From NCBI GenBank assembly GCA_016178055.1, contig JACOUC010000003.1:1-64000 (forward strand): DNA of 64,000 bases, read 5' to 3'. The DNA comes from Chlamydiota bacterium. GTDB lineage: Bacteria > Auribacterota > JACPWU01. Positions 1-10,100 of the stretch are shown piece after piece. The stretch's first letter is position 1. Each line of letters starts with the position of its first letter. The notes under the pieces were generated by a model. The model had not been told where the DNA came from, did not search any database, and worked only from the letters and a program-made list of their open reading frames with translations. Made by a program: the position numbers and the translations under genes.

Positions 1-118
1 CAGCCAGATAAAAGTGGAATGAATCTTTTAAAAAAGCTAACGAAGTCAACATCTGGCGACGTTTGACATCTAAAATTTCTAAATGGAAAGAAGTTATTTT
101 TTTAGATGAGTTTTTCAT
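1..118 (-). CDS. Nucleotidyltransferase, AbiEii/AbiGii toxin-like (5' end only)
   Basis: An open frame begins with ATG at 118 and runs off the left edge, giving 39 codons. The visible protein contains the segment RRQMLTSLAFLKDSFHFYLA. This resembles the start of the AbiEii/AbiGii-type nucleotidyltransferase family, where a leucine-rich helix is followed by FYLAGGTAL and, further on, a DFD catalytic motif. The GG and DFD parts lie outside the window. The ATG is two bases after the stop of the retropepsin-like gene on the same strand, so the two are probably translated together. In known systems these nucleotidyltransferases act as toxins or phage-abortive proteins. The family call rests on a short stretch and is tentative. 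Confidence 0.5.
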   Translation of the reverse strand, partial: MKNSSKKITSFHLEILDVKRRQMLTSLAFLKDSFHFYLA

Positions 119-120
119 GA

Positions 121-489
121 CTACAGCGATTTTAGCCTAACGGCAGGAAGTCGTTTGAGTCTTTGATTTCTAGGGTCTACCTCAATTCCGACAGATTCAA
201 GAGCCGTCACGCCCAAGATAGGCTCAGCATCATCTTTTCCAAAGATAACGGTGGATCCCACCCTCTCGCCCATGAATTCGATTTCGGCGACCGTGATATC
301 CAATTTTACTTCCGTTCCATCAGCCAGCTCATAGGATCTTTGTCCTCTAGGTAAAAGCCCTATCGACTTCAAATATTTTCCAGGAACCAAGCAATCTACA
401 GATCCTGTGTCGACAAGAAAAAGACCTTCCCAAAAGCGGCTAGCATCTGAAGGATTACGAACAGCGGCCGTGACCTGCGTTATACCCAT
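121..489 (-). CDS. Retropepsin-like aspartic protease (clan AA), small single-domain protein
   Basis: This 122-residue protein has one aspartic-protease signature: FLVDTGSVDCLVP near residues 25-37 supplies the catalytic Asp in the DTGS context, and PILGVTALE near residues 90-98 matches the hydrophobic-Gly flap region. The size fits a single lobe that would have to dimerise, as retropepsins do. There is no signal peptide, so it is probably cytoplasmic. The ATG at 489 has a strong GGGAGG Shine-Dalgarno seven bases upstream. Small clan AA proteases of this kind are common in bacterial accessory regions, often beside toxin-antitoxin genes, but their substrates are unknown. Here the downstream partner is the AbiEii-like frame and the upstream neighbour is an antitoxin. 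The fold call is fairly secure and the biological role is not known. Confidence 0.8.
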   Translation of the reverse strand: MGITQVTAAVRNPSDASRFWEGLFLVDTGSVDCLVPGKYLKSIGLLPRGQRSYELADGTEVKLDITVAEIEFMGERVGSTVIFGKDDAEPILGVTALESVGIEVDPRNQRLKRLPAVRLKSL

Positions 490-521
490 AAAAACCTCCC
501 TGTTTTATTTCTACGAAAGTA

Positions 522-530
522 ATTGTAGCA
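522..530 (-). promoter_or_regulatory. Extended -10 promoter candidate for the retropepsin-like gene
   Basis: On the minus strand TGC precedes TACAAT (527-522), which gives an extended -10 motif about 30 bases before the start codon at 489. No good -35 hexamer is visible at the usual distance, consistent with an extended -10 promoter. Called from sequence only. Confidence 0.4.
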
Positions 531-585
531 TTTTTACAAATATCTTAGGACCATCTCCATAAAACCTGACATTAGTTTCATGATT

Positions 586-828
586 TCATAGCCCCAACCC
601 CAGCCGTTCGGCCAGCCATACCTTAATTAAGGCAGTACGTGCAACCCCCATTTTTCGAGCCTCTTCATCCAGCCGTTTCAGTAGATAAGAAGGAAAATCA
701 ACATTCACCCTGTGAATCTGTTTGGTAACAATAGCTTTCTTTGCATCCAGAAATTGTGATACATCCTCACCTTCATTAAATTTACGATCAAATTCCTTGG
801 TTGTTATTTTCTTAAGTAAATTTTTCAT
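586..828 (-). CDS. brnA: BrnA/CopG-type ribbon-helix-helix antitoxin
   Basis: This 80-residue protein has a charged N-terminal region with EFDRKFNEGEDVSQFLD, then a short ribbon-helix-helix domain: VNVDFPSYLLKRLDEEARKM forms the strand and first helix and RTALIKVWLAERL the second. This layout is typical of BrnA antitoxins, which bind their own promoter and neutralise the BrnT RNase. The ATG at 828 is preceded by GAGAGG. The ribbon should bind DNA, so the protein may still be an autorepressor. The toxin gene that should overlap its 5' end is broken (see 812-945), leaving it an apparent orphan. Assignment to CopG/BrnA is by motif pattern. Confidence 0.75.
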   Translation of the reverse strand: MKNLLKKITTKEFDRKFNEGEDVSQFLDAKKAIVTKQIHRVNVDFPSYLLKRLDEEARKMGVARTALIKVWLAERLGLGL

Positions 829-945
829 CGTATACCTCTCTTTCTTTCTCCCGACTCCTTCGACACGAAATAATTCTGATCTTTTTGCCCCTGACTGTAA
901 AAATAGAAGAGTACAAAATCGACTTTAATCGTATTCAAATTCCAT
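812..945 (-). pseudogene. brnT: Decayed brnT toxin remnant
   Basis: Where an intact brnT is expected, the minus strand has ATG at 945 followed by MEFEYD and a stop. This matches how BrnT proteins usually begin. About 60 bases later another frame encodes FTVRGKKIRIISCRRSREKE, continuing to VYDEKFT and a TAA at 814-812. This matches the usual BrnT C-terminus (RIISARR...RE...YDE). The stop overlaps the brnA start, as in intact brnTA operons. Roughly 50 middle codons are missing and the two ends are out of frame, so no toxin can be made. The remnant explains the promoter at 952-979 and the orphan antitoxin. Confidence 0.7.
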
Positions 946-951
946 ATGAAT

Positions 952-979
952 ATTATACCAAAACAGCACAAATTAACAA
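952..979 (-). promoter_or_regulatory. Sigma-70 type promoter of the former brnTA operon
   Basis: On the minus strand TTGTTA (979-974) and TATAAT (957-952) are separated by 16 bases and lie just before the brnT remnant. The -10 box is a perfect consensus. It should still drive brnA. Confidence 0.6.
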
Positions 980-1057
980 CATTGATACACCAGAATGCAT
1001 GGAGAGGGGTCTACATTTGCTCCCTGCCTATTTCAGAATGTAACGGCTTCATTCGTC

Positions 1058-1115
1058 GTAGGGGCTTGATTTATTAAGCCCGAACCAACGCGGGTCTGAT
1101 TAATCCAACCCCTAC
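1058..1115. repeat. Palindromic repeat element that carries the stop codon of the giant gene
   Basis: The element begins GTAGGGGC and ends CCCCTAC, with further symmetry inside (GATTTATTAAGCCC against TCTGATTAATCCAA, imperfect). It resembles the GTAGTCGCCC...GGGCGACTAC elements at 30293-30348 and 41302-41346 in both ends and overall design. Read on the minus strand its first bases are GTAG, and the TAG at 1114-1112 is the stop codon of the giant reading frame. Confidence 0.6.
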
Positions 1116-4100
1116 AGTTGTTGTTCACGAAGTGGGTTAGAATCAGTTACCCCTTCCAGACGATCAGAAGCCTTTGGAGGTGGACCTTTTCGGGAGGTCT
1201 CTACCACAGTCGGATCAATGGGTCGTATCTCTTCTACCGTGATCTCACCTTTAGCCTTGTCAAAACGCAGGATTACACTCGCCGTTATTCCCTTTTCCGT
1301 GTCACCCTCTAAAGGAGGTAGAATAACTTCTCGAGTGCCATCCGCCAGCCAAGCTGGAGATTGAACAATGGCCTGCAGGATAGCCGCAAAGCGACGGGGG
1401 TCAATATAGCCATGGGTGGAAAGATTGATGACTAAAGATGAAGCCCCTCGTGTTTGGGCTGCCTTAAAGATATCGGCAAAAGCTGATTTTGCTGTACGGC
1501 CAAATTCAAAATTTTGACCCGAAACCGTTATTTTCCCATCCGGTTGAACTTCAATCCTCTTTGAAGAAAGGGCTTGTGAAAGACCAAAAGGAAGTTGAGC
1601 AGAGGTTTTTGAAGGATTGGCAATGGTCATAAATTCTGCTAAAGAGAGTTTGTTCAAATCCTCTGGATTCAGCTTCTGATAGTTTTTGTCACGATAATTC
1701 TTACCGTTAAAAATTCTCGTCAAAGCCCTTAATGAGACGGGACTTCCCTCCCTAAAAGTCCCCATCCATAAGAGAAGGATAAAGACATCTTTTTCCATTT
1801 TTTTGAGAGCTCTTTTATTTGATTTCTTTCCACTTTCCTGGGCCGCCTCACGAATACGGGCAACAATTCCTTCGGCAGATTCCCTTATATTTCCCAGCAG
1901 AACTTTATTTGGATCCTTAATAGAGGTAAAAGCAGCTGTAATAAGAGATATCAACCCATCATCTTCAGGCCCTAATTGACTAACAGCTTCGATCATACTG
2001 TCAATCATGCCGTCAGAATCATCCATGAAACCCGGTACATCCCGTCCAATCTTCTCCAAATCCATTTTTAACTGAGAATCAAGATTATTGCGTCTCGAAG
2101 TTAGTCTTTGAACAGGAGCAAAAATAACTAAAGGAGCGACTTTATCTAATCGACTTTCAAAATCAATCCGTGTTTTTTCCTTTTCGGCACGAGTAAAATA
2201 GCTTGCGCCTTGAACAAAAGCATTTACAGCTATTAATTTTGTAATTTCGTCATCATGATAATGTGTTGAGAGAAAGCGACAATATGGATGAGCACCAAAG
2301 TCTCTTTCTAAAGCTTCTAAAGATTCTCTAGCTATTGTTTTATTTTGACCTGTAAGGTCGGGAAGCACCCCAACTCCTTGAGTAGCTAGATGAAGGGTAT
2401 GGAAAAAATCTAAATCTTGTAGAATAGGTCCCATCTCGCCCTGATCATGATTTTGCGAGTCATGGTGAAGCACCAACGCAATCATTGGAATACTTTTATC
2501 CAATACATCCCGATCCATATGAACAACTCTTCCCCCATGCTCATACACAAAAAGCTCAGCAAAATCATCCTGACCTTCAAGAATTTTTATTTCGAGATTA
2601 ATCAGTGCAGTACGAATTCCATAGCTTGCTAAAAATTGAAAAGCCTCGTTAATTTTTCGAGCATATCCTTGATGTAAGCTTTCATAACCTTTTTCAGAAG
2701 AAATGGAGCGATAGGATCCTCTATCTATTCTTCCCTCTCCCAGAACCTTCGGTTCCTGACTTCTAGCTACTTCTCTGGTTGCAGGAAAAGACCCTTGGCG
2801 CTGCGTAACCAATGCTGCAGTTTCAAAACGAAGACATGTATTGTTTTCCCGTAAACGAACGGGAATGCCATATACTCTTACGTTTCTACCCGCCTCCAAA
2901 TGAGTCCTAACTTCACTCTGATCCACAGTATCAAGTTTATTTTTTAGCTCATCAAAAGAAACATTTTTAAACAACCGTTCGATTTGCCCGGAAGCCCGAT
3001 CTGACGTCATTGTCACACGACTCATCAGCTGCTCTGAAAGTCCCTGTACACGATAGAGATAATAGAAAAATTTCATCGCTGTCTCGGCGTCCCGCATATT
3101 TCTAATCAAATAATGGACATAATTAAATTGCATTGTGGCCATGAAACTTTCGAAATTACTATTCTCACCTGAATTTCTGACTTTCTTGAAGAAACTTTCA
3201 ATTGTTTGCTGAACTTGCGTCGCCTCTGAAATCGGCCAGGTTGGATAACCTAGCATTCTTGCCGTTCTCAATAAATGAAGCTCTGAGTTTTTATCCAATG
3301 ATTCAAGAGCTTCTTTTCTTGAATCATGAATCATAGCCGATAACTGTCGCACCTCAAGCATGCCCGGCCCTACATTCGCAACATCACATAAATTGAGCAC
3401 CATCAAATCCGTGAGGACATTCTCTACACGATCTTGACTTACCCCTGCAAGAAGCGCACCTGGACTGCGCTCCCCTAAATAAAGATCCCCAAAATAGGTA
3501 TGATTGGCAACGCCAAACACAACCGCATCCGGCCTACCATTGTTAAACCCAAGATTTTTTAGAAGATCACGGGAAAGTTCCTCTCCCTGAACCCAATGAC
3601 CATCTATAAATTGAAGAGGGACCTTTCCATAATCATGCAAAATCACCTGAAGCCACAGATTCTCGCGATTCTGTCGAGAGGCATCTGTATCAGCTAAATA
3701 AGTCTCACGATATCGATCACGAACTTGATCAAGAAGAAGCCGCTGGGCCTCTCCAAATGGCGGGGTTCCATTTTTTCTTCTTCTGTTGAAATAGTTGAAA
3801 ATATCTTCGTCGTATTGATTATCATCCGATAAAGCCCATCTTTCTAATAGGACAAGGGCCTCCATCACTCCCTGGTTATGCGTAAGTCCATCCAGCTGCC
3901 GTCCATCTTCTAGCCTCCAGGCCGAACCGCCGGTCCAGTTACTCAAGGCTGATAGACCACTAATACCGTTGATGAAAGTTGCTAAATCATCGATGGAAGT
4001 TGTCCCCTCATGAATACCAACCAGAAGTTTTTTGAACTCTGTCTTGTCAACAATGTTAATACTTTCATGAATCTTTTTCAGAACCACTTTAATATCTTCA

Positions 4101-7100
4101 GTGAACTGTAATCTTTCTTCATAAGTCGTAGCTTGTTTGAGCTGACGCTGATATTGAGCAATTGCCTTATTCCATGTTTCTCTTCTAATTCTGAGAGCAT
4201 TCTGCATTTGTGTGGTAGTGCTTGCAACTTTTGAGGACACTGGTGATTCTGAAGGTGTCGGTAAAACATCACTCTGACCAGAACCTCCCTCAAACGTAAG
4301 AAGATCTTCTTCAAATTCTTCTAATGTTTGAGGTTCTTGACCAACCCCTGTAACCCCTCCATCTTCCCTTAGTATAAGGGGAGGGTTTTCCGCTCCTAGA
4401 TCAGGTGAAGAGTTTTCTTCCCCTACATTATCAGTCCCCCCTCTTAAGTTAAGAGGGGCTGGGGGAGTTAATTGAACATAACTATCTATAGGATGAGAAA
4501 GACCGTCAGAAGTCGTGGCCAAGCCTCCCGAGTCTGTAGGACCAGAAGGCGCCGGTGGAAGAACTGGCCCACTTGAAGCTGGCCCCGAAGAACCCTGGCC
4601 ACCTAAAGGTGCTTTACTCCTCGCCCGAGCGGCTTCAAATTCCTCTTTAGAAATAAGATATCCTTCAATCCTTGATGGAGGATCACCCATATGTAACCTC
4701 GGATAGATTTGACCATAAGTTAAATCTCCATTCATCAAAAAACAAACATATAAAGTTTTATCCGCGGCAAAAAACTCGAATAGATCGCCCTGATCAATCT
4801 CTACTGATGAATTTTGACTGAGTACAATCCTCAAGAAAGAACCTATCCGATCTTCATGAGCGCTCAATCTAAACCCCTCAATGGCATCTGGTGAAATTCG
4901 TTGAATAGCCTCTTCAATGTTGTCATAGGTCATGGGATGAACAAGGCCACCTTCCACCTTTTTTGAAGGAGGCGTCGAAGGAGCTGGTAGACGAACTGGC
5001 CCACGTGACGATGGGGCTGGTCCTGTCCCTTGAGTTGGTTTTAAATTCCAAAACATTCGGATAATGGCTTCGGGGCCGTCGAAAGTAATAGGGATGCCAT
5101 TGGTATTGTGCTGTCGAGAATCTGTAAGTGTAACTCGATAAGGATAAGTTATATTGTTTATATTATAAAATGGCCCTGATCCACCATAGAAACCTTGACG
5201 ATGAATGAGCATCGGTAAAAAATTTGCAAAATCTATCTCTTCATCTGTATTGATTTTTTTTACTTTGTAAGACATCTTTCCCAAAAGAGTAGAATGACCA
5301 AAAGACTGTAATCTCTTATCAATATCGCCATTTGCAGAAATCTCAAATTGCATGCCGTTAAATGTAAATTGAGCTGTTCCAGAAGTTTTTCCATCTCTAA
5401 ACAAAGCCTCCATCGCCTCAAATAAAGGTCTTGCTAAATCTTCGTCCCCAAATCTATACCTTCTCACAAACTCCGCATCCTGGGCCAATAAATGGTCCAG
5501 AGCCGTCGTCTGAGCCAAAAGACCCTGCGACTTCATCTGATGCTCCATCATCTTCAATCGTTGCCTGGCCAGCTCAGTCCCTTCCACTCCAGATATGGCC
5601 ACCCAATTCCAAGCAGCCTCCTTTACACGGTTCCAGGTTAAAACATCTGTAAATTTTGGATCAGCCGCCAATTTTCCCATCTCTCCACTTCGGCCATCTT
5701 CGCCGTAAATTTTAATGAGAAGCTTGACCTTTTTCGCTCTCAAAACCTCACGGTAATTTTCAAGTCTCCGCCTCTCTTCAGGAGGAATCACAGACTGTTC
5801 TAATGTTTTTTGAATAACTTCGATGGTGCCATCCACCTCCGTTAATTCTTTAATGATTTTGCGATATTTTACCCAAAGGAGCCACGCCGTCTGATTTCTT
5901 TTCCAAAATTGATTCGCTTCTTTCCATGTTGTCCTAAAAGACTTCCATATCCCATATCTTTTTAAATTCTGACGATAGACCTCTCTAAACGAAAATTCCT
6001 TTTGAGTCTGGAGGAAAAAGCGTAAACGCTCCTCGAAATTGAGTTTATCATAAGCATCGCCATCCTCTTTCCTAAGAGGTGTACCAGCATGTGTTAAGAG
6101 AGCCCGATCCAGTGGACTCCAAAAGTCAAGATCGTTAAGCAGGCCTTTAAAAGCTGATTGATTATTTTCGCTAAATTTTCCTTTTCTCACCTCGATCTCA
6201 CGTATTTCAGGAGATTTTTCATGTTTCTCCCAAAACTTCGCTTCATCCTGGAATAAAATTGTCTCTGAAAATTGATAAAGCTCTGCTTCAAGCGATCCAT
6301 TCGCCATATTCATTTGATGATCAAATTCCTTTCGCCGTAAATCCAAGGCGTAGAGATAGAGCCTCATGCGATCCCGCATCGAAAGTCCTTTTTTCATCGA
6401 GATAAAAAGAACTGCCTCTCGAAGTCTTGCATCATTGTCCGCGTGAAGATTATTTTGGTTCTCCTCAACCCAGTCGTTGAGGGCCATTTTTGCGAATCGA
6501 AATTGATTTTCGTCAAAATCTGGCGCTCGGCCCGTGACGGCCTCTTGCCTAGAGACATAAGGGCCAAAGATAAAAGAGAGCACCATGATGGGCCAACCTA
6601 AGAGAAGACTGGAACGGTCCACCAGATTGAGTCCAACGAATGCGGCAATGCCCACACCAATCGCGGGCGGCACCCGCTCCACGCGGTAAGGATCCCAAAT
6701 GGTTGGATAGCGCTTCTCAAGATAAAAAACCACGTCTTTGGAGGGGACCCAGACACCGGGAACACCGGACTTCATATCCCGTGTCACAACGGCCGCATTA
6801 TAAGGCCTTGAATAAACAAAGGTAAGGTATTGGGCCGTTGAGCGCCAGACCTCTTCAATCATGGTCCAGAAGGCATTAAGATTATAACGACCGACTTCCG
6901 TAAAATAAGCAAAGAAGGCGATGGGGACGGCATAGTGCATGGCACTCCAAATCATTTTACCCAATTCAATGGTTAACATGTCCGCCCGGGATTCTCTCAT
7001 GAACTCAACTGCGACATCTCCCAAAGCAACCCCATGAAAAAGGGAAAACCAGGAGGCCAACGCAATCAAACCTAAAATGAAGGCGGAGGAAAGGAGGGCC

Positions 7101-10100
7101 ATCATGCGTGGTTTATTTTCAGAGGTGAATATCCTCTGGTGAATCACCCAGAGCCCAAAAATCACCATGACGACAGCGGCCCTCAAATCCCCGAAGGCCT
7201 GGAGGGTATATTTTCCCAGCGGACCTAAAGCCAATCGAACAGGAGATCCAATTCCCGGTACCATATAGAGATAAGGCATCGCAAAATAGGCCGCGAGAGG
7301 AAGAGCAATCGTTAAAATAAGTTTGACAATTCCTCTGCGTGTCAAAAAAACCTTTCTTAACGCATGCAAAAACTCCTCACGATTGTTCAAAATGCCCCTT
7401 ACCACTAAACTTCCCACAGCGAGAAGACATATCGCCGGAGCCAATGGAAAATTCCAAGAAATCAAAATGACAAGTGCTTCGATACCGATCACGATTTTGC
7501 CGGTCGTCATCAGTTTGTCGGATAATTTTCCAACTCGCCAGGCCCTTGCAATTTTTTTCGCGGGCTTTTTCAGGAGCTGATAAATAAAAACAGCGCTTCC
7601 AATCAGTTGAAAATAAGAGGCATGAAAACCTAAAAGTTTGTCTAAAATCTCAAATCCGCCTTTGAAAATTTCCGCATCGCCCAACGCGATCCCCAACACC
7701 ACAGGAATAACCGTGGCCAAATAATTCCAGTTCATCACCAAGAAATTCCAGGCAATTTTTTTTAACTCAGGGCCTGTCGGACGATGCATCATGATGAAAT
7801 AAGCTATTCCTACAATAGCAATGCCCATCGCCAGACCAGCAAGGGGAATCCAAAGGGTGGCCAAACTAGCCCCATTCATCCAAAACGTCGTTAAGGCATA
7901 ATGAAAAGGAATGGCGATAAATTTTGCAGGCCAGGCGTATTCAATCCATTTGGGAATGGGCCCGGTACGAGTGTAAGTGGCAGGTTTGCTGCCAATAGCG
8001 TTAAAAAGCCATTTTGAACGAAGACCCTCAGGCTCACCATTCTCACCATAAGTGATCATACGAGCGAGTGGCCTTAACCAGGGATGGATTTCCTTCATCG
8101 GTTTGGGAACCTTTTCGTTATAACCTACATAATTCCTCTCCGCCACAATTCGGACTCCCTTCGGTGTCGGGGCCAGTCCAAAAAAGACGGCGACAAAGAT
8201 CATATTTCCAAGCCAGGGGAGCTGCGTTTCACGAAGGCCGGGGATTTGGGTAAAAATAAATCCTAAGATCAAAAAGATGGCAAAAGAAGGTTCTGAAAGA
8301 ACACCCCTTAAATTATCCTCGACCCCTTTTCTTGTTTCTTCTCCTCCTTCCTGAGGGGTTTTAAATCTTGTTTGAGCTTTTGGCCAGGCATCCGGAACCC
8401 CCAGGAACCAGTCAAGCATGGTCCAGAATCCGGAAAAGGCCGTATTCATATAATCCTGAATCTTTAAATCTCCACGGAACCAGCGCTTAAACTTAATCAA
8501 CATCTCTTCCTTACGGGCATTGGCCTCTTCTACCATGTACACATCTTCAAGCAACATGGCCCGGCCTAACATGGCCTCCCAAACGTCGTGGGAAAGGGCA
8601 TCGGTCGCGATGGCCTCTTTATCACGAATGTCTGAAAGATAGCGACTCAGGCTAAAAATTCCCTTCCCATAAAAGGGCGAGGCGCCATACACCCTTTGTA
8701 CATTTCTCATGGTGTAAAACATCATGTCTTGACCATAGGAATTAAGTTGAGCAAATTTGCTCTGACCCGCATTGGGGAAAATAATGACGGGCTGTCCAAT
8801 GGCGTATTCATTACCTTCCATGAGCTCGGCCGCCATCTGGGCAATACCGATTTTGAGCATGCGCCGGTACCAGGCATTGTCCACGTCACCATGGGGTGCA
8901 AATTGAACGCGGTAGGCCGGTTCCATAGGATCGCCGGCAAGGCTTTTTACAAAGGCGCCCTCAGTAGGCCGATAAAGGAATCGGGAATATTTGGACAAGA
9001 TTTCTTTATCTTCACTCGGTCCGGGTCGAGGATCGAGAACCTCATACTCACCCACCTTCGCTACACGGCGAACATCTCTAAAGAGGCTGCCATCCGGCTT
9101 TCGTTCGATCACAACGTCTACCAAATCGTCATCCTGAAGATTTAATTGTGTCAATTTTGACTTTAACGAAGGATCATTGAGGAGGCCCTCTTTCACCTGT
9201 TTTGGCAGCTGTTCTAAAATCTCTCCCCAAGTCATCACTTCAAAACCCTGAACAATAAAGCCTCCAGGAACTTTAAGACTTTTACGACCATTGCCACAGG
9301 CATTCTCCAAAGGATCCACTTCTCCTCTAACCCTATAGCCCCTCGAAAAGGCAAGCAATTCTTCATAGTCATTTTTGGCTGCCACCTTAACGGCCCGATG
9401 AACCCACTGGCTATTTTCGTAAAAGAGCATGATTTTAACCAGGTCTGTTTTGTCAGGATCATCGACGTCTTCACGACCCTCGATGTGAAGGCCCTGAGGA
9501 AGCTCGCTTCGGATAAAATAGGCATCTCCCTCATCCACCAAAAAGCCATCTTCCACCTCTTTAAAATCACTGACATCATCCAAGGGAAACATTCCTTCAG
9601 GAAGCCTGTCTTTTTTAATCATAAAATTTTTCTCTAAACCCGTCTTGGCAAAACTAAAGGCATGACGATTTCCGTCAAATCCCTGCAGGAAGAATTTTTG
9701 CTTCTCTTCTTCCGTCATCAACCCCTGTTCCACAGACACGTCTAGGTCATTGGGCTTGAGCATCCCCCAAAACGTCATCATCGGATCCACACGCCGCAAA
9801 TCCTTTCCAAAGAATTCGCCGCGGACAATTTCGCCATCTCTAGATTTTGCAAGAGACATGGATAGTTTTTTGAGATGTTCCAAGGCCTTCTTATCCCTAT
9901 TTTCAAACACGTCTATTATTAGATCCTGATCAGGGACATCTCTTTTTTCTATATCATCTAATTTTGCGATCACTTCCCTAAGATCATTTGTACATTTTTC
10001 AATATCTTTCTTCGTCGATTTATTATCGTTAACTAATTTTTTCAATTCATCAAATTTATCCCTGAATTTATTTAAATTGTCTATTCTATTTTTTGTTTTT

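Noticed and set aside
722-928. 68-codon plus-strand frame opposite brnA
   Set aside because: It is antisense to the antitoxin and the brnT remnant, both of which explain the sequence better.
8696-9145. 149-codon plus-strand frame inside the giant gene
   Set aside because: No ribosome site, no recognisable domain, and fully antisense to the giant frame, which is continuous here.
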